A DNA stretch of 64,000 nucleotides. It comes from Bacteroidota bacterium. GTDB taxonomy: Bacteria; Bacteroidota; Bacteroidia; Chitinophagales; Saprospiraceae. Location: NCBI GenBank assembly GCA_017857395.1, contig JAFMDF010000002.1:23719-87718 (forward strand), written 5' to 3'. Position 1 is the stretch's first letter. Every line of letters begins with the position of its first letter. Shown in pieces: positions 28,008-36,502 of the stretch. The position numbers and the translations under genes were made by a program. The notes under the pieces are model-generated. The model was not told the DNA's origin. It worked only from the letters and a program-made list of their open reading frames with translations, and made no database searches.

Positions 28008-28220
28008 ATGTTTATTTTCCTATTAATTGCATTGGGCGTTGTCCTTTTCGGTTCTTGGTTGTACGCCATTATCGAAATTATCTCCGATGACTATAAAAGT
28101 GACACAGATAAATTATTATGGTTCTTGTTGGTTTTCTTTTTGCCCTTTGTTGGGACAATTGTTTATTTCTTGATTGGTAGGGATAAAGTGAGTTTGCCAC
28201 CAGAAAAAGAATATGTATAA
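28008..28220 (+). CDS. Small PLDc_N-domain membrane protein
   Basis: 70 residues: two hydrophobic helices (about 2-25 and 36-58) with the PLDc_N pattern, i.e. the phospholipase D nuclease N-terminal-like segment without any nuclease domain (WLYAIIEIISDD; DKLLWFLLVFFLPFVGTIVYFLIGR). Stand-alone PLDc_N proteins are common small inner-membrane proteins of unknown role. Strong terminator immediately downstream. Confidence 0.85.
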   Translation: MFIFLLIALGVVLFGSWLYAIIEIISDDYKSDTDKLLWFLLVFFLPFVGTIVYFLIGRDKVSLPPEKEYV

Positions 28221-28263
28221 GTACTCTAAAAAGTAAATGAACCCAAATCAAATGATTCTCGAC

Positions 28264-28292
28264 AAAAGCTGCCCATAAGGGCGGCTTTTTTT
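28264..28292 (+). terminator. Terminator of the PLDc_N gene
   Basis: 11-bp stem with one G-U pair (28264-28274 with 28279-28289), loop ATAA, followed by a T-run. Confidence 0.9.
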
Positions 28293-28293
28293 A

Positions 28294-28301
28294 TAGCTTT
28301 G
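28294..28301 (+). promoter_or_regulatory. Putative -7 box (TAGCTTTG) of the TrpF-like gene
   Basis: Exact TAnnTTTG match 25 nt before the ATG at 28326, directly after the preceding terminator. Confidence 0.45.
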
Positions 28302-28325
28302 CATTTTTTTTAGAAAAGTGATTAT

Positions 28326-28973
28326 ATGCTAACGACAACGGTTAAAGCGAGTAGTATTTCCAACTTAACGGATGCCCGATATTTTGCGGCATGGCATGTG
28401 GAGTGGTTAGGTTTTGATTTGACGGCTGCTGGATTAGCCGTTTTACCTTTGCAAGAAGTAAAAGAAATAAAAGATTGGATTGAAGGGCCGAAGATAGTAG
28501 GAGAATTAGCTATTTTAGACGTCGAAGAAAGTCAACAGATTATTGATTTTCTTTCCTTAAAATATATTCAAGTAGGCATGCATACGCCCGTTGAATACCT
28601 CAATAGCTTAAACGTTGATGCTATTATTAAAGAAGTGATTATTGAACCGTCCACTACTATTGCCGAAATGAAAGCACATTTGAGTACTTACTTTGATTAT
28701 GTCGATTATTTTTTAATCAATTTTGATAAAAATAATTTAGACTGGGCTAGCATCAAAAAAGGAACAACGTTATCTGTTGCACAATTACAAGAAATTTGCC
28801 AGCAATATGAAGTATTTTTAAATATTGATTTTACCCCCACCAATATCGAAAAAATATTAACGACCATTCAGCCACTAGGTATTTCTGTCAAAGGAGGAAT
28901 GGAGGAAAAAGTAGGACTTAAATCCTATGATGAGTTAGATGATTTATTTGAACTACTGGCAGAAGAAATTTAA
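28326..28973 (+). CDS. TrpF-like beta/alpha-barrel protein lacking the catalytic Cys
   Basis: 215 residues with the layout of phosphoribosylanthranilate isomerase. The start TTVKASSISNLTDARYFA aligns with TrpF's VKICGLTxxxDA, and the end ISVKGGMEEKVGLKSYDEL aligns with the SGVExxPGxKD phosphate-binding loop. The catalytic Cys of KICG is Ser9 here, and the LLDS aspartate segment reads LINFD. There are no trp genes nearby. A related non-tryptophan function or a pseudoenzyme is likely; tryptophan synthesis is unlikely. Own promoter candidate at 28294-28301. Confidence 0.7.
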   Translation: MLTTTVKASSISNLTDARYFAAWHVEWLGFDLTAAGLAVLPLQEVKEIKDWIEGPKIVGELAILDVEESQQIIDFLSLKYIQVGMHTPVEYLNSLNVDAIIKEVIIEPSTTIAEMKAHLSTYFDYVDYFLINFDKNNLDWASIKKGTTLSVAQLQEICQQYEVFLNIDFTPTNIEKILTTIQPLGISVKGGMEEKVGLKSYDELDDLFELLAEEI

Positions 28974-29336
28974 GGTAGGATAAAATAAGGCAGCCCCTCT
29001 TTAAAATATTCAAAATTCATACGTTGAAAAACTAGTGAGAATAACAAGGGGCTGCTATTAAGTTTTTAAGTCATTAAGCTTTACACAAAACGGACACCCT
29101 CCTAAATCCGCTGCCTACAATTAAAAAAAATATTTTTTCTATTAATTTTTCCTTTAGCGACTAACTAGCAATTGGGTAATTTAACTACTTTTAATCTATA
29201 GGTCTTTACTATAAAAACGAAAGACCTACATAAACCGTACTTTCACCGTTTGATACGATGAAATTTGTTAGCAGTACTTATTTTACATCGAAATAACTGA
29301 AGCCTAACTTTAATTTCTACACCCACACCGTCACAG
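28974..29336. other. Gap between the TrpF-like gene and the GH3 gene
   Basis: A 9-bp stem gcagcccct/aggggctgc (28990-28998 with 29047-29055) with a 48-nt loop is followed by a T-rich stretch and may terminate the upstream gene. The rest is AT-rich without recognisable elements. Confidence 0.45.
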
Positions 29337-30863
29337 ATGAAGGAAAGAATCAATAAAATAATGCGTTGGTATTTAAAACAACGGATTGGTCGGATTCAAA
29401 AATTCATAAAAAATCCGCATGAAGTACAAGCACAAGTACTCAGGGATTTGATTGAAGCAACCAAGCATACACAATGGGGTAAACAGTTTGGCTATCGAAG
29501 TATTAAATCATACGAAGATTTTGCCAAGCAGGTGCCTGTATCAAGTTATGATGAGTTGAAACCCTACATTCAAAAAATGATGCATGGGGAGAAAGATATT
29601 CTGTGGAGTGGACAAGTTAAATGGTTTTCAAAATCTTCGGGTACGACTAGCGATAAAAGTAAATTCATTCCTGTAACAGATAGAAATTTATTTTCTAACC
29701 ATATTCGGGGCAACTGGGACACAATGTCCATGCTCTACCATAATAAGCCTGATGCCAGGGTTTTTGCCGATAAAAATTTATTATTAGTTGGTAGTTTAAG
29801 TCAATTTGACGCCTATCCTAAAACGACAATTGGCGATATTTCTGCAATTATGGCACATCGCATGCCTGCCGTTGGTCGCCCATTTTATGCGCCTGATTTC
29901 AAAACGGGCTTGATGAGTGAATGGGAGGAAAAAATTGAGCGAACAGTCGCTTTGACTAAAGATGACCCTGACTTATATATGATAGCAGGTGTACCTACTT
30001 GGAATATCGTTTTATTTAGAAAATTATTGGAAGTAACGGGAAAAGAAAACATTCTAGAAGTTTGGCCAAACCTAAGTGTTTATGTACATGGTGGTGTCGG
30101 ATTTGCACCTTATAAAGAACAGTTTAAGCGATTTTTGCCAAAAGATGATTTTGTGTATATGGAAGCCTATAATGCCTCCGAAGGTTTCTTTGCGACCCAG
30201 CAATTTTTAGGCGATGAGGATATGTTATTGCTTTTAAATAATGGCGTTTATTATGAGTTCCTTCCGATGGAAGAATGGGATAGTGAGCACCCAATAGCGA
30301 TTCCTTTAAAAGAAGTAGAGATTGAAAAAAATTATGCGATGTTGATTAGTACCAATGCTGGTTTATGGCGCTATCGACTTGGCGACACGGTTACTTTTAC
30401 GTCTAAATACCCTTATAAAATAAAAATTACTGGTCGAACCAAACAATTTATTAATGCTTTTGGCGAAGAAGTCATGGTCGAGAATACCGACAAGGCGGTT
30501 GCTTTGACTTGTGATGAAACTCGTTCGATTGTTTCCGAATATACGGTAGCTCCTATTTATTTTTCTAAAAATGGAAAAGGCGGACATCATTGGTTAGTAG
30601 AATTCGAAAAAGCACCAGAAAATTTATTGGATTTCACTAAAAGACTAGACAAAAATCTACAGCAAATCAATTCAGATTATGAAGCCAAGCGCTATAAAAG
30701 CATGGCATTGGAGCAATTGCGTATTTCTGTTTTGCCTAAAGATACTTTTCATAATTGGATGCGGGCTAGAGGTAAATTTGGCGTGCAAAATAAAATACCT
30801 CGACTGGCAAATCATCGGCAGTATTTGGAGGAAATTTTGCAGATGGTTAAGGAGAATGCTTAG
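29337..30863 (+). CDS. GH3-family acyl-adenylating ligase
   Basis: 508 residues of the GH3 fold (plant auxin/jasmonate-amino acid ligase superfamily). The P-loop-like SSGTTSDKSK (100-109) is the ATP/AMP motif; YNASEGFFA and RYRLGDTVTF are further adenylation motifs; ITGRTKQFINAFGEEV is the hinge region. Bacterial members are expected to adenylate a carboxylic acid and conjugate it to an amine; the substrate is unknown here. Its stop codon overlaps that of the convergent Clp-like gene by 4 nt, with no terminator between. Confidence 0.9.
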   Translation: MKERINKIMRWYLKQRIGRIQKFIKNPHEVQAQVLRDLIEATKHTQWGKQFGYRSIKSYEDFAKQVPVSSYDELKPYIQKMMHGEKDILWSGQVKWFSKSSGTTSDKSKFIPVTDRNLFSNHIRGNWDTMSMLYHNKPDARVFADKNLLLVGSLSQFDAYPKTTIGDISAIMAHRMPAVGRPFYAPDFKTGLMSEWEEKIERTVALTKDDPDLYMIAGVPTWNIVLFRKLLEVTGKENILEVWPNLSVYVHGGVGFAPYKEQFKRFLPKDDFVYMEAYNASEGFFATQQFLGDEDMLLLLNNGVYYEFLPMEEWDSEHPIAIPLKEVEIEKNYAMLISTNAGLWRYRLGDTVTFTSKYPYKIKITGRTKQFINAFGEEVMVENTDKAVALTCDETRSIVSEYTVAPIYFSKNGKGGHHWLVEFEKAPENLLDFTKRLDKNLQQINSDYEAKRYKSMALEQLRISVLPKDTFHNWMRARGKFGVQNKIPRLANHRQYLEEILQMVKENA

Positions 30864-33800
30864 AATAATTCCCCATCCAAAAAACCTTCAAATTCCTTAT
30901 CCTTATGTTCCAATAAAGGCGAAGCAAAATCTTCTTTATGAATATCTAAAGACCATTTCTCCTGCTTATCTTCTAAAAATTGAGGATAATAAATCCGTTT
31001 AATTGGAATTTTATTATAAAACTCTTTGCGGTGAATGCCATCAGGAATAGAGCCAATTTCAGCAGTCACTTTTACTAAAAAACGTTTATCCTCTGGCGGA
31101 TTTTCTGTTTTGAAAAAATGCAAGCCGCTTTCGCCCTTAAAAAATAAATTTGCACAAGCGCCTTCTATTTTAAAAATGATACCGCAAAGAATATCACCAT
31201 TTTCAGGAGTTATAAATTTAGATTTTGCAGGTTCTGCAAAATCTATCGTCACATATTCTTTTTTTTGATAACGACCTTTTAATAGCTCTCCAATTTTATT
31301 ATCTCCTTGAAAAGGAATCGTAGCCTTATACAAATCTTCTCGATACCAAATTGTTTTTAGAGCTATTTTAAATCCTTTTTTATAGGCAATTTGCGTGTAT
31401 AATTCTTTTAATTTTTGGGCATCTAATCCATAAATCACTAAAAAGGTTTTATTCCCAGCTAGATTGATACGACTATTTAATTCGATTTTAAACTGAAATA
31501 AATCTTTCTGCCAAACCTTTAATTGGTCAGCAATCGTCGCATCGTAAGTAGTCAAGCCCATATAAGCCATGGATACTGCTTCTTCCTGTTGTTCAATCCG
31601 TTCCTTTAAGTCCCGTAAATGTTCTTTTGTTTCTAATAAATAACTGTAGCGTTCTGCATTTTGCTGGTTACTCCAGAATTTATCACTTGATTTTTTCTTC
31701 TTTCTTTCTAAAATTTCTATCTCACTCAATAAACGAATAAAGGCACTTCCTTCTTCTAATTTAGCCATTCTCCGCCTCAATTCACTTGCATGATCGGCGT
31801 AGTCAATTTTTTCTAATTCTTCTAATAATAAATCTAGTCCTAGTGGGTCTGCATCTATTTCTATAACTATCTTTTCGGCTACGACGGCTATATTCGCAAT
31901 TAATTGGTCTTCATTGTCATACGAATTTAATTCTTGTGCTAAAGGGATAATCAATTGCTCTTTGATGGTTCGTTGTAATTGCCTTGCTCCATATTCTGGG
32001 CTATAGCCAATTTTAGCTAAATGGTCATAAACGTCTTCTGCTAAAGTTAATTCTAACCGTCGAAATTGAATCCCTTCCAATTTTTTAAATAGGTCGATTT
32101 CTCTTTCTACTACATAATGAATCACTTCGCTAGACAAAGGCGCAAAAGGAATCACTTCATCAATTCGACCGACTAATTCTGGCCTAAAAAATTGTTGTAC
32201 CGCACTCATAAAATGAGTCGTTACGGCTTCTTCATCGACTGATTGTTTTAAACTAATTCGATTCCCTTGCAAATTAGCTGCCCCAATATTAGAGGTCATA
32301 ATAATAATCGTGCTACAAAAATTAACCAACTTTCCACTACTATCCGTCAATCGACCTTCACTTAATACTTGTAATAATAAATCAAAGAAATTAGGATGTG
32401 CTTTTTCAATCTCATCAAATAATAAAACACAAAAAGGCGCTCTACGAACCGCCGCAGTTAATAAACCATCGACCCCATAACTTAAACCCGTCAAGCGCAT
32501 GACAGAATAAGGGTCAGCATATTCACTCATATCGAAACGCACCATTTTATCTCGATTGCCAAACATGAATTTGGCTAAGACCTTTGCCAATTCTGTTTTT
32601 CCAACGCCTGTTGGTCCTACAAATAATAAGGAGGCAATAGGTTTACCTGTTTTAGTTAAAGCCGTTTTTACGGAAGCCAATAAATCAACGATGCTATTAA
32701 CGGCACGTTCTTGTCCAAAAACATTATTGTTAAAATCTTGCTTGACTTTCGTTGGATTCATCGGTACTTCAGGGTCCACCATAAATAAAGGCATACCTGT
32801 TTCTTCGCAGAAATATTGGAGTATTTCTGAACGGTCTAAAATTCTACTTTTTTCTTTTCTATCAACCGCCTTTTGATTGATTAAAATACTTTCTAAAAAA
32901 CGAATCGGTTTGCCTGGTAAACCCGCATAAGGCGTAAATCGTCGATTCAATCTCAAGGTCTCTCTAATGGCTTCGGTCTCAATATTAATGCGCCGAGTAC
33001 TCGCTAAATTTTGTACTTTTTTTACAATGATTTCTTCTAATTCTTTCCGAGGTTCTTCTAAGCGAATAATTTGGAAAAAAGATAAATAATTAGGGCTGCG
33101 CAATTCGATTCTTGCCATTTCTTCCTCCGTACATTCTGAAATCAAAGTGACTTCCCCTCGACCAATAAAAGAGCGCATATAGTCCGCCATACTTACACTA
33201 TTGCCTTCGTATTGTCCGACCTCAAATAATTCCATAAAATTTCGGACAAAGAGCACATCCTTCGTACTAGCCAATTCTTTACAGACGATAGCTAGTCCAT
33301 CTTGCCATCCTGTATTTCCCGTTAATTCCTTAATCATGACCGAAGCAGTTGTTTCCCAAAAATCGCCTTCAATTTTTCGGTCTTTTTTCTGCCGCACCAT
33401 TTCCCAGACCAAAGCCGTTTTGCCAACTCCCGATGCGCCAACCAATAAGACATTTCTATTAAATTTACCTTTTAAGGCTTTTTCTAATTGTTTGAGTGTT
33501 TCTTTTCGACCATAAACAACTTGACGGTCTATCTTTATTTGATGCGCAATTTTAGGTAATAATAAATCTTGTTTGCCATCTTGTAAAGCCTCCAATTCCT
33601 TTAGGTTTGGAAACTGAAAGTCTATATTTTGCTGCTCCATTTCTACCGCATCATGCCAAATACTGGCAATAATAGCATGAACGGATTTTAATCGTTGTTT
33701 CCGAGCAAACTCCAAATGAATGGCATCTGCTAAGTTTTCTATTAATTTATCTATACTGTTGGCAAAAGTTTCAATACCCAAAACTGGTACGATTCCCCAA

Positions 33801-34123
33801 TATCCTTTGTCTCCTAACTCATTGAAAAAAAAGTCAAATACTAATTCAAAAGCAGGATAACTAATGCCATCTTTAGCGGCCTGTAGACTAATCTCCACTT
33901 TGTCTTGCTGATAATCCCCTTCTACATATTCATTTAAAATCTGCTGATAATCGCCTTTATTCAGTATTTTTTGCTGAAAAACTTCGGCATATTTGCCTGC
34001 TAATAAATGGAACGATTCGTTTAGCCGAATAGCATCCGCATCCATCATCGGTACCCGAATGGTATTTTCCTGAAAGAAAGACAATTTGAAAGCATAAAAA
34101 GGAATGGAAATCGTATAAGCCAT
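30860..34123 (-). CDS. Hsp100/Clp-like double AAA+ ATPase with C-terminal PCRF-like domain
   Basis: 1087 residues. Residues 1-200: unassigned helical N-domain, not Clp_N. NBD1: Walker A GASGVGKT (229-236), but the Walker B position reads VLFVRN (290-295) in place of LFIDE, so it probably cannot hydrolyse ATP. No ClpB-type middle domain. NBD2 intact: Walker A GPTGVGKT (503-510), Walker B VLLFDE (566-571), sensor TSNIG, arginine finger in LVGRIDEVIPF, and a D2-small domain (about 665-755). Residues about 775-1025 are a coiled coil and a region resembling the PCRF domain of release factors: DKFWSNQQNAE, NKTFLVIYGLDAQKL, KKGFKI, IEGACANLFFKGESGLHFF. The GGQ domain is absent. Cytosolic. No ClpP-binding IGF/LGF loop is obvious. 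Function unknown. Confidence 0.85.
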   Translation of the reverse strand: MAYTISIPFYAFKLSFFQENTIRVPMMDADAIRLNESFHLLAGKYAEVFQQKILNKGDYQQILNEYVEGDYQQDKVEISLQAAKDGISYPAFELVFDFFFNELGDKGYWGIVPVLGIETFANSIDKLIENLADAIHLEFARKQRLKSVHAIIASIWHDAVEMEQQNIDFQFPNLKELEALQDGKQDLLLPKIAHQIKIDRQVVYGRKETLKQLEKALKGKFNRNVLLVGASGVGKTALVWEMVRQKKDRKIEGDFWETTASVMIKELTGNTGWQDGLAIVCKELASTKDVLFVRNFMELFEVGQYEGNSVSMADYMRSFIGRGEVTLISECTEEEMARIELRSPNYLSFFQIIRLEEPRKELEEIIVKKVQNLASTRRINIETEAIRETLRLNRRFTPYAGLPGKPIRFLESILINQKAVDRKEKSRILDRSEILQYFCEETGMPLFMVDPEVPMNPTKVKQDFNNNVFGQERAVNSIVDLLASVKTALTKTGKPIASLLFVGPTGVGKTELAKVLAKFMFGNRDKMVRFDMSEYADPYSVMRLTGLSYGVDGLLTAAVRRAPFCVLLFDEIEKAHPNFFDLLLQVLSEGRLTDSSGKLVNFCSTIIIMTSNIGAANLQGNRISLKQSVDEEAVTTHFMSAVQQFFRPELVGRIDEVIPFAPLSSEVIHYVVEREIDLFKKLEGIQFRRLELTLAEDVYDHLAKIGYSPEYGARQLQRTIKEQLIIPLAQELNSYDNEDQLIANIAVVAEKIVIEIDADPLGLDLLLEELEKIDYADHASELRRRMAKLEEGSAFIRLLSEIEILERKKKKSSDKFWSNQQNAERYSYLLETKEHLRDLKERIEQQEEAVSMAYMGLTTYDATIADQLKVWQKDLFQFKIELNSRINLAGNKTFLVIYGLDAQKLKELYTQIAYKKGFKIALKTIWYREDLYKATIPFQGDNKIGELLKGRYQKKEYVTIDFAEPAKSKFITPENGDILCGIIFKIEGACANLFFKGESGLHFFKTENPPEDKRFLVKVTAEIGSIPDGIHRKEFYNKIPIKRIYYPQFLEDKQEKWSLDIHKEDFASPLLEHKDKEFEGFLDGELF

Positions 34124-34164
34124 AAATTTGTCTAGACGCTAATAAAAATATGCTGATAAAACAC

Positions 34165-34198
34165 CAAATTTAAGACTTATTTGGAATACTTTTACAAA
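34165..34198 (-). promoter_or_regulatory. Promoter of the Clp/PCRF gene
   Basis: On the minus strand TTTG (34195-34198), 22 nt, TAAATTTG (34165-34172): good match to the Bacteroidota -33/-7 pair. The start codon is about 41 nt downstream of the -7 box. Confidence 0.6.
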
Positions 34199-34219
34199 AA
34201 TTGCCTCAACGACAAATAA

Positions 34220-34963
34220 TTGTTTTTTATGAATTGGCCATCTAGAAATAAGTTTTTTGGTACTTTGTTAAGTGCTTCCAGAACTTTAAGTTCTGGAAGC
34301 ACTCTATACAGAATAGGGACGAAGCTACGCTCCTTGATATCATTTCTGAAAATGTTTTGCTATAGACAGGGGCATCCAGATAGCTATCGGGATACTTTTT
34401 TGGTATTTTCTAAGGAGCAGCGCTCCGAAACCGTCTGTAGAAATAAATTTGCTTACAAGATTTCCCTAAAGGAGCGTAGCTTCGACACCATCAAACCTAG
34501 GATAAACTTAAGCACCTTAAATACTAGAAACACGCCACTTAAAACAAGAAATAGCCTGAAGTTATCGCTCTGGATAGGATGCTTATTAATATGCTCTCTA
34601 TTTGCCTGTCATGATAAAGCTGCTTTAACACAAGCATTAATAGCCGAAACTGTCACCCAAAAAGTAGCCAGTCATCAAAGAAAAAAAATAGCGACTTGTA
34701 AAAGGGAAGCATTAGCCGAAGCTTTAGAAATAGCCGATTCTGTGATGATTAAATTGGCGTTAAGCAAAGTAGATACAAGTGGTCAAGGCAATCGACCCTT
34801 AAAACCTGCTCGCCCTGAGTTAGATTTGCCTGTTGATACAACTCCGATAAAACCTTTATTTGAAGATACGATTATACGCTTGGAAGATACTGCTGTATTA
34901 TTGGAGAAACCTAAATTGATGGAAAAAGATACTTTATTGAAAGACACCATAAAAAAAGGGTGA
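34220..34963 (+). CDS. Putative lipoprotein of unknown function (start uncertain)
   Basis: The open frame is 247 codons, but codons 1 to about 105 are made of intergenic palindromic repeats (34271-34303, 34320-34335, 34411-34428, 34469-34484) and are probably not native coding sequence. The believable protein begins near residue 108 with a lipoprotein signal (basic KTRNSLK, hydrophobic LSLWIGCLLICSLF, lipobox LFAC, Cys130) and a mature part of about 118 residues rich in Thr/Asp/Leu (DTTPIKPLFEDT, DTLLKDTIK). No in-frame ATG is close to the signal; a CTG at 34556 is possible. Either a non-ATG start or repeat invasion of the 5' end. Confidence 0.5.
   Translation: MFFMNWPSRNKFFGTLLSASRTLSSGSTLYRIGTKLRSLISFLKMFCYRQGHPDSYRDTFLVFSKEQRSETVCRNKFAYKISLKERSFDTIKPRINLSTLNTRNTPLKTRNSLKLSLWIGCLLICSLFACHDKAALTQALIAETVTQKVASHQRKKIATCKREALAEALEIADSVMIKLALSKVDTSGQGNRPLKPARPELDLPVDTTPIKPLFEDTIIRLEDTAVLLEKPKLMEKDTLLKDTIKKG
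34271..34303. repeat. Near-perfect 33-nt palindrome
   Basis: Arms 34271-34286 and 34288-34303 are perfect 16-bp reverse complements around a single T. Part of the repeat cluster covering the 5' end of the lipoprotein frame. Confidence 0.8.
34320..34484. repeat. Composite palindromic repeat, copy 1
   Basis: Bounded by the inverted pair cgaagctacgctcctt (34320-34335) and its reverse complement (34469-34484). Inside are gatagctatcgg, taaggagcagcgctccga (34411-34428) and ccgtctgtaga. The same units recur in copy 2 at 42386-42550. Confidence 0.75.
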
Positions 34964-34970
34964 CAATTTA

Positions 34971-35089
34971 TTCCAAATCACCATAATTTTCAAAATCATG
35001 GTGATTTGGAATCCTATAATGCACTATTGAAAAAATAATAACCCTTTAAATGAAAAGACCTCCAAGTTTTTAAAAAATTTGGAGGTCTT
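34971..35089. terminator. Two hairpins between the lipoprotein and cysteine desulfurase genes
   Basis: Hairpin A: perfect 14-bp stem 34971-34984 with 34998-35011. Hairpin B: about 35055-35071 with 35072-35089, the stem containing one G-U pair, with T-rich left arm and A-rich loop edge, fitting termination on both strands. The flanking genes are convergent. Confidence 0.7.
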
Positions 35090-35123
35090 CAATGTAAAAT
35101 GACGGAGTTCTTTTTTGCTATTA

Positions 35124-36269
35124 TTAAGCCACCATCTCTTTTTTGATTTCAATAATATTTTTCAACTTTTCAAGTAAAAAATCGACTTCTTCTTTTGTGT
35201 TAAAATGAGAAAAAGAAAAGCGAATGGTTCTTCTACCTGCTGCCGCATTAATGCTTTCTAAAACATGCGACCCTTTTTCTGCCCCGGAACTACAAGCACT
35301 TCCACCAGAAGCACTAATCCCTGAAATATCTAGATTCAACATCATCATATCCGACTTCGGATGCGGCGGAAAAGACACACTTAAAACGGTATACAAATAA
35401 TTTTCTTGGCAACCATTGAATTGAATATCCTCAAAATTCTGAGTCAATTGGTCTTTTAAATATTGGCGTAGACCATTTATATGGGTATGCCTTTCTTCCA
35501 TTCCTGCTATCGCCATTTCTAAAGCTTTAGCAAGCCCTACAATGCCATAAAAATTTTCTGTTCCACCTCGCATATTGCGCTCTTGCGCACCGCCATCAAT
35601 ATAAGGTTTAATCATAGAGTCCCCATTGATGTAAACAAAACCAACGCCTTTAGGTCCATGAAATTTATGTGCTGAACCAGTTAGAAAATTAATTTTTGTT
35701 TTTTCCACATCAATAGGAAAATGTCCCATTGTTTGGACGGTATCTGAATGATATAATGCATCATGCGCCTGACAAATATTCGAGATTTTATCCATATCGG
35801 CGACAGTCCCGATTTCATTATTCGCATGCATCAAAGACACCAACGTCTTTTTATCAGAATTTTCTAATAAGATATTTAATTGGTCGTAGTCTACTCTTCC
35901 ACATTTGTCAATATCCACAAATTCCAAAGTAATGTCATGTGTTTTTTCTAAGCTTTCAATTGGATGTAGCACACAATGGTGTTCCATTCTAGAAGTGATA
36001 ATTCGTTGAACGCCCAAATCTCTAACGGAGCATTTCAAAGCCATATTTGTAGACTCTGTTCCACCAGAGGTAAAGAATATTTCTCCTATGGAAGCATTTA
36101 TGGAATTGGCAATCGACTTTCTAGCTTTTTCAATAATCGAACGAGCCGTTCTACCCTCTCTGTGAATAGAAGATGGATTTCCAAAATTTTCTCGCATCAC
36201 CTTAGTCATCGCTTCAATTACAATAGGGTCTAAAGGAGTTGTTGCGGCATTATCAAAATAAACTCTCAT
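35124..36269 (-). CDS. Cysteine desulfurase (NifS/IscS family)
   Basis: 381 residues, PLP enzyme releasing sulfur from cysteine for Fe-S clusters and thiolated cofactors. N-terminal YFDNAATTP is diagnostic. PLP lysine K202 in GSAHKFHGPKG; the active-site loop Cys326 lies in SASGGSACSSGAEKGSHVL, with the SACSSG form typical of the NifS/IscS group. GGTENF substrate segment present. No isc/suf scaffold genes nearby. A TAACTTTG box lies upstream on the minus strand. Which of the cell's Fe-S or tRNA-thiolation routes it serves cannot be told. Confidence 0.95.
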   Translation of the reverse strand: MRVYFDNAATTPLDPIVIEAMTKVMRENFGNPSSIHREGRTARSIIEKARKSIANSINASIGEIFFTSGGTESTNMALKCSVRDLGVQRIITSRMEHHCVLHPIESLEKTHDITLEFVDIDKCGRVDYDQLNILLENSDKKTLVSLMHANNEIGTVADMDKISNICQAHDALYHSDTVQTMGHFPIDVEKTKINFLTGSAHKFHGPKGVGFVYINGDSMIKPYIDGGAQERNMRGGTENFYGIVGLAKALEMAIAGMEERHTHINGLRQYLKDQLTQNFEDIQFNGCQENYLYTVLSVSFPPHPKSDMMMLNLDISGISASGGSACSSGAEKGSHVLESINAAAGRRTIRFSFSHFNTKEEVDFLLEKLKNIIEIKKEMVA

Positions 36270-36365
36270 CGAAACTGGTTTTATTTATATTCATAATGGA
36301 CATTCTTGTCCGTGTTTTGGTTAGGTGAAACCTTATAAGCAAAGTGCTTGTATTATAGTTCCCTA

Positions 36366-36373
36366 CAAAGTTA
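36366..36373 (-). promoter_or_regulatory. Putative -7 box (TAACTTTG) of the cysteine desulfurase gene
   Basis: On the minus strand an exact TAnnTTTG match, followed by GTAG, 97 nt upstream of the start codon. Confidence 0.45.
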
Positions 36374-36502
36374 CCTCAAATAAAAATAAAAGCTATCATA
36401 TACATGTTGAAAAGTTCATGCATTTTTAAAAGGTAGTAATTACTAGCTTTATCTGTATCTTTACACTTTCAAAATTATCAATACTTTGATTCAACCTTAG
36501 CA

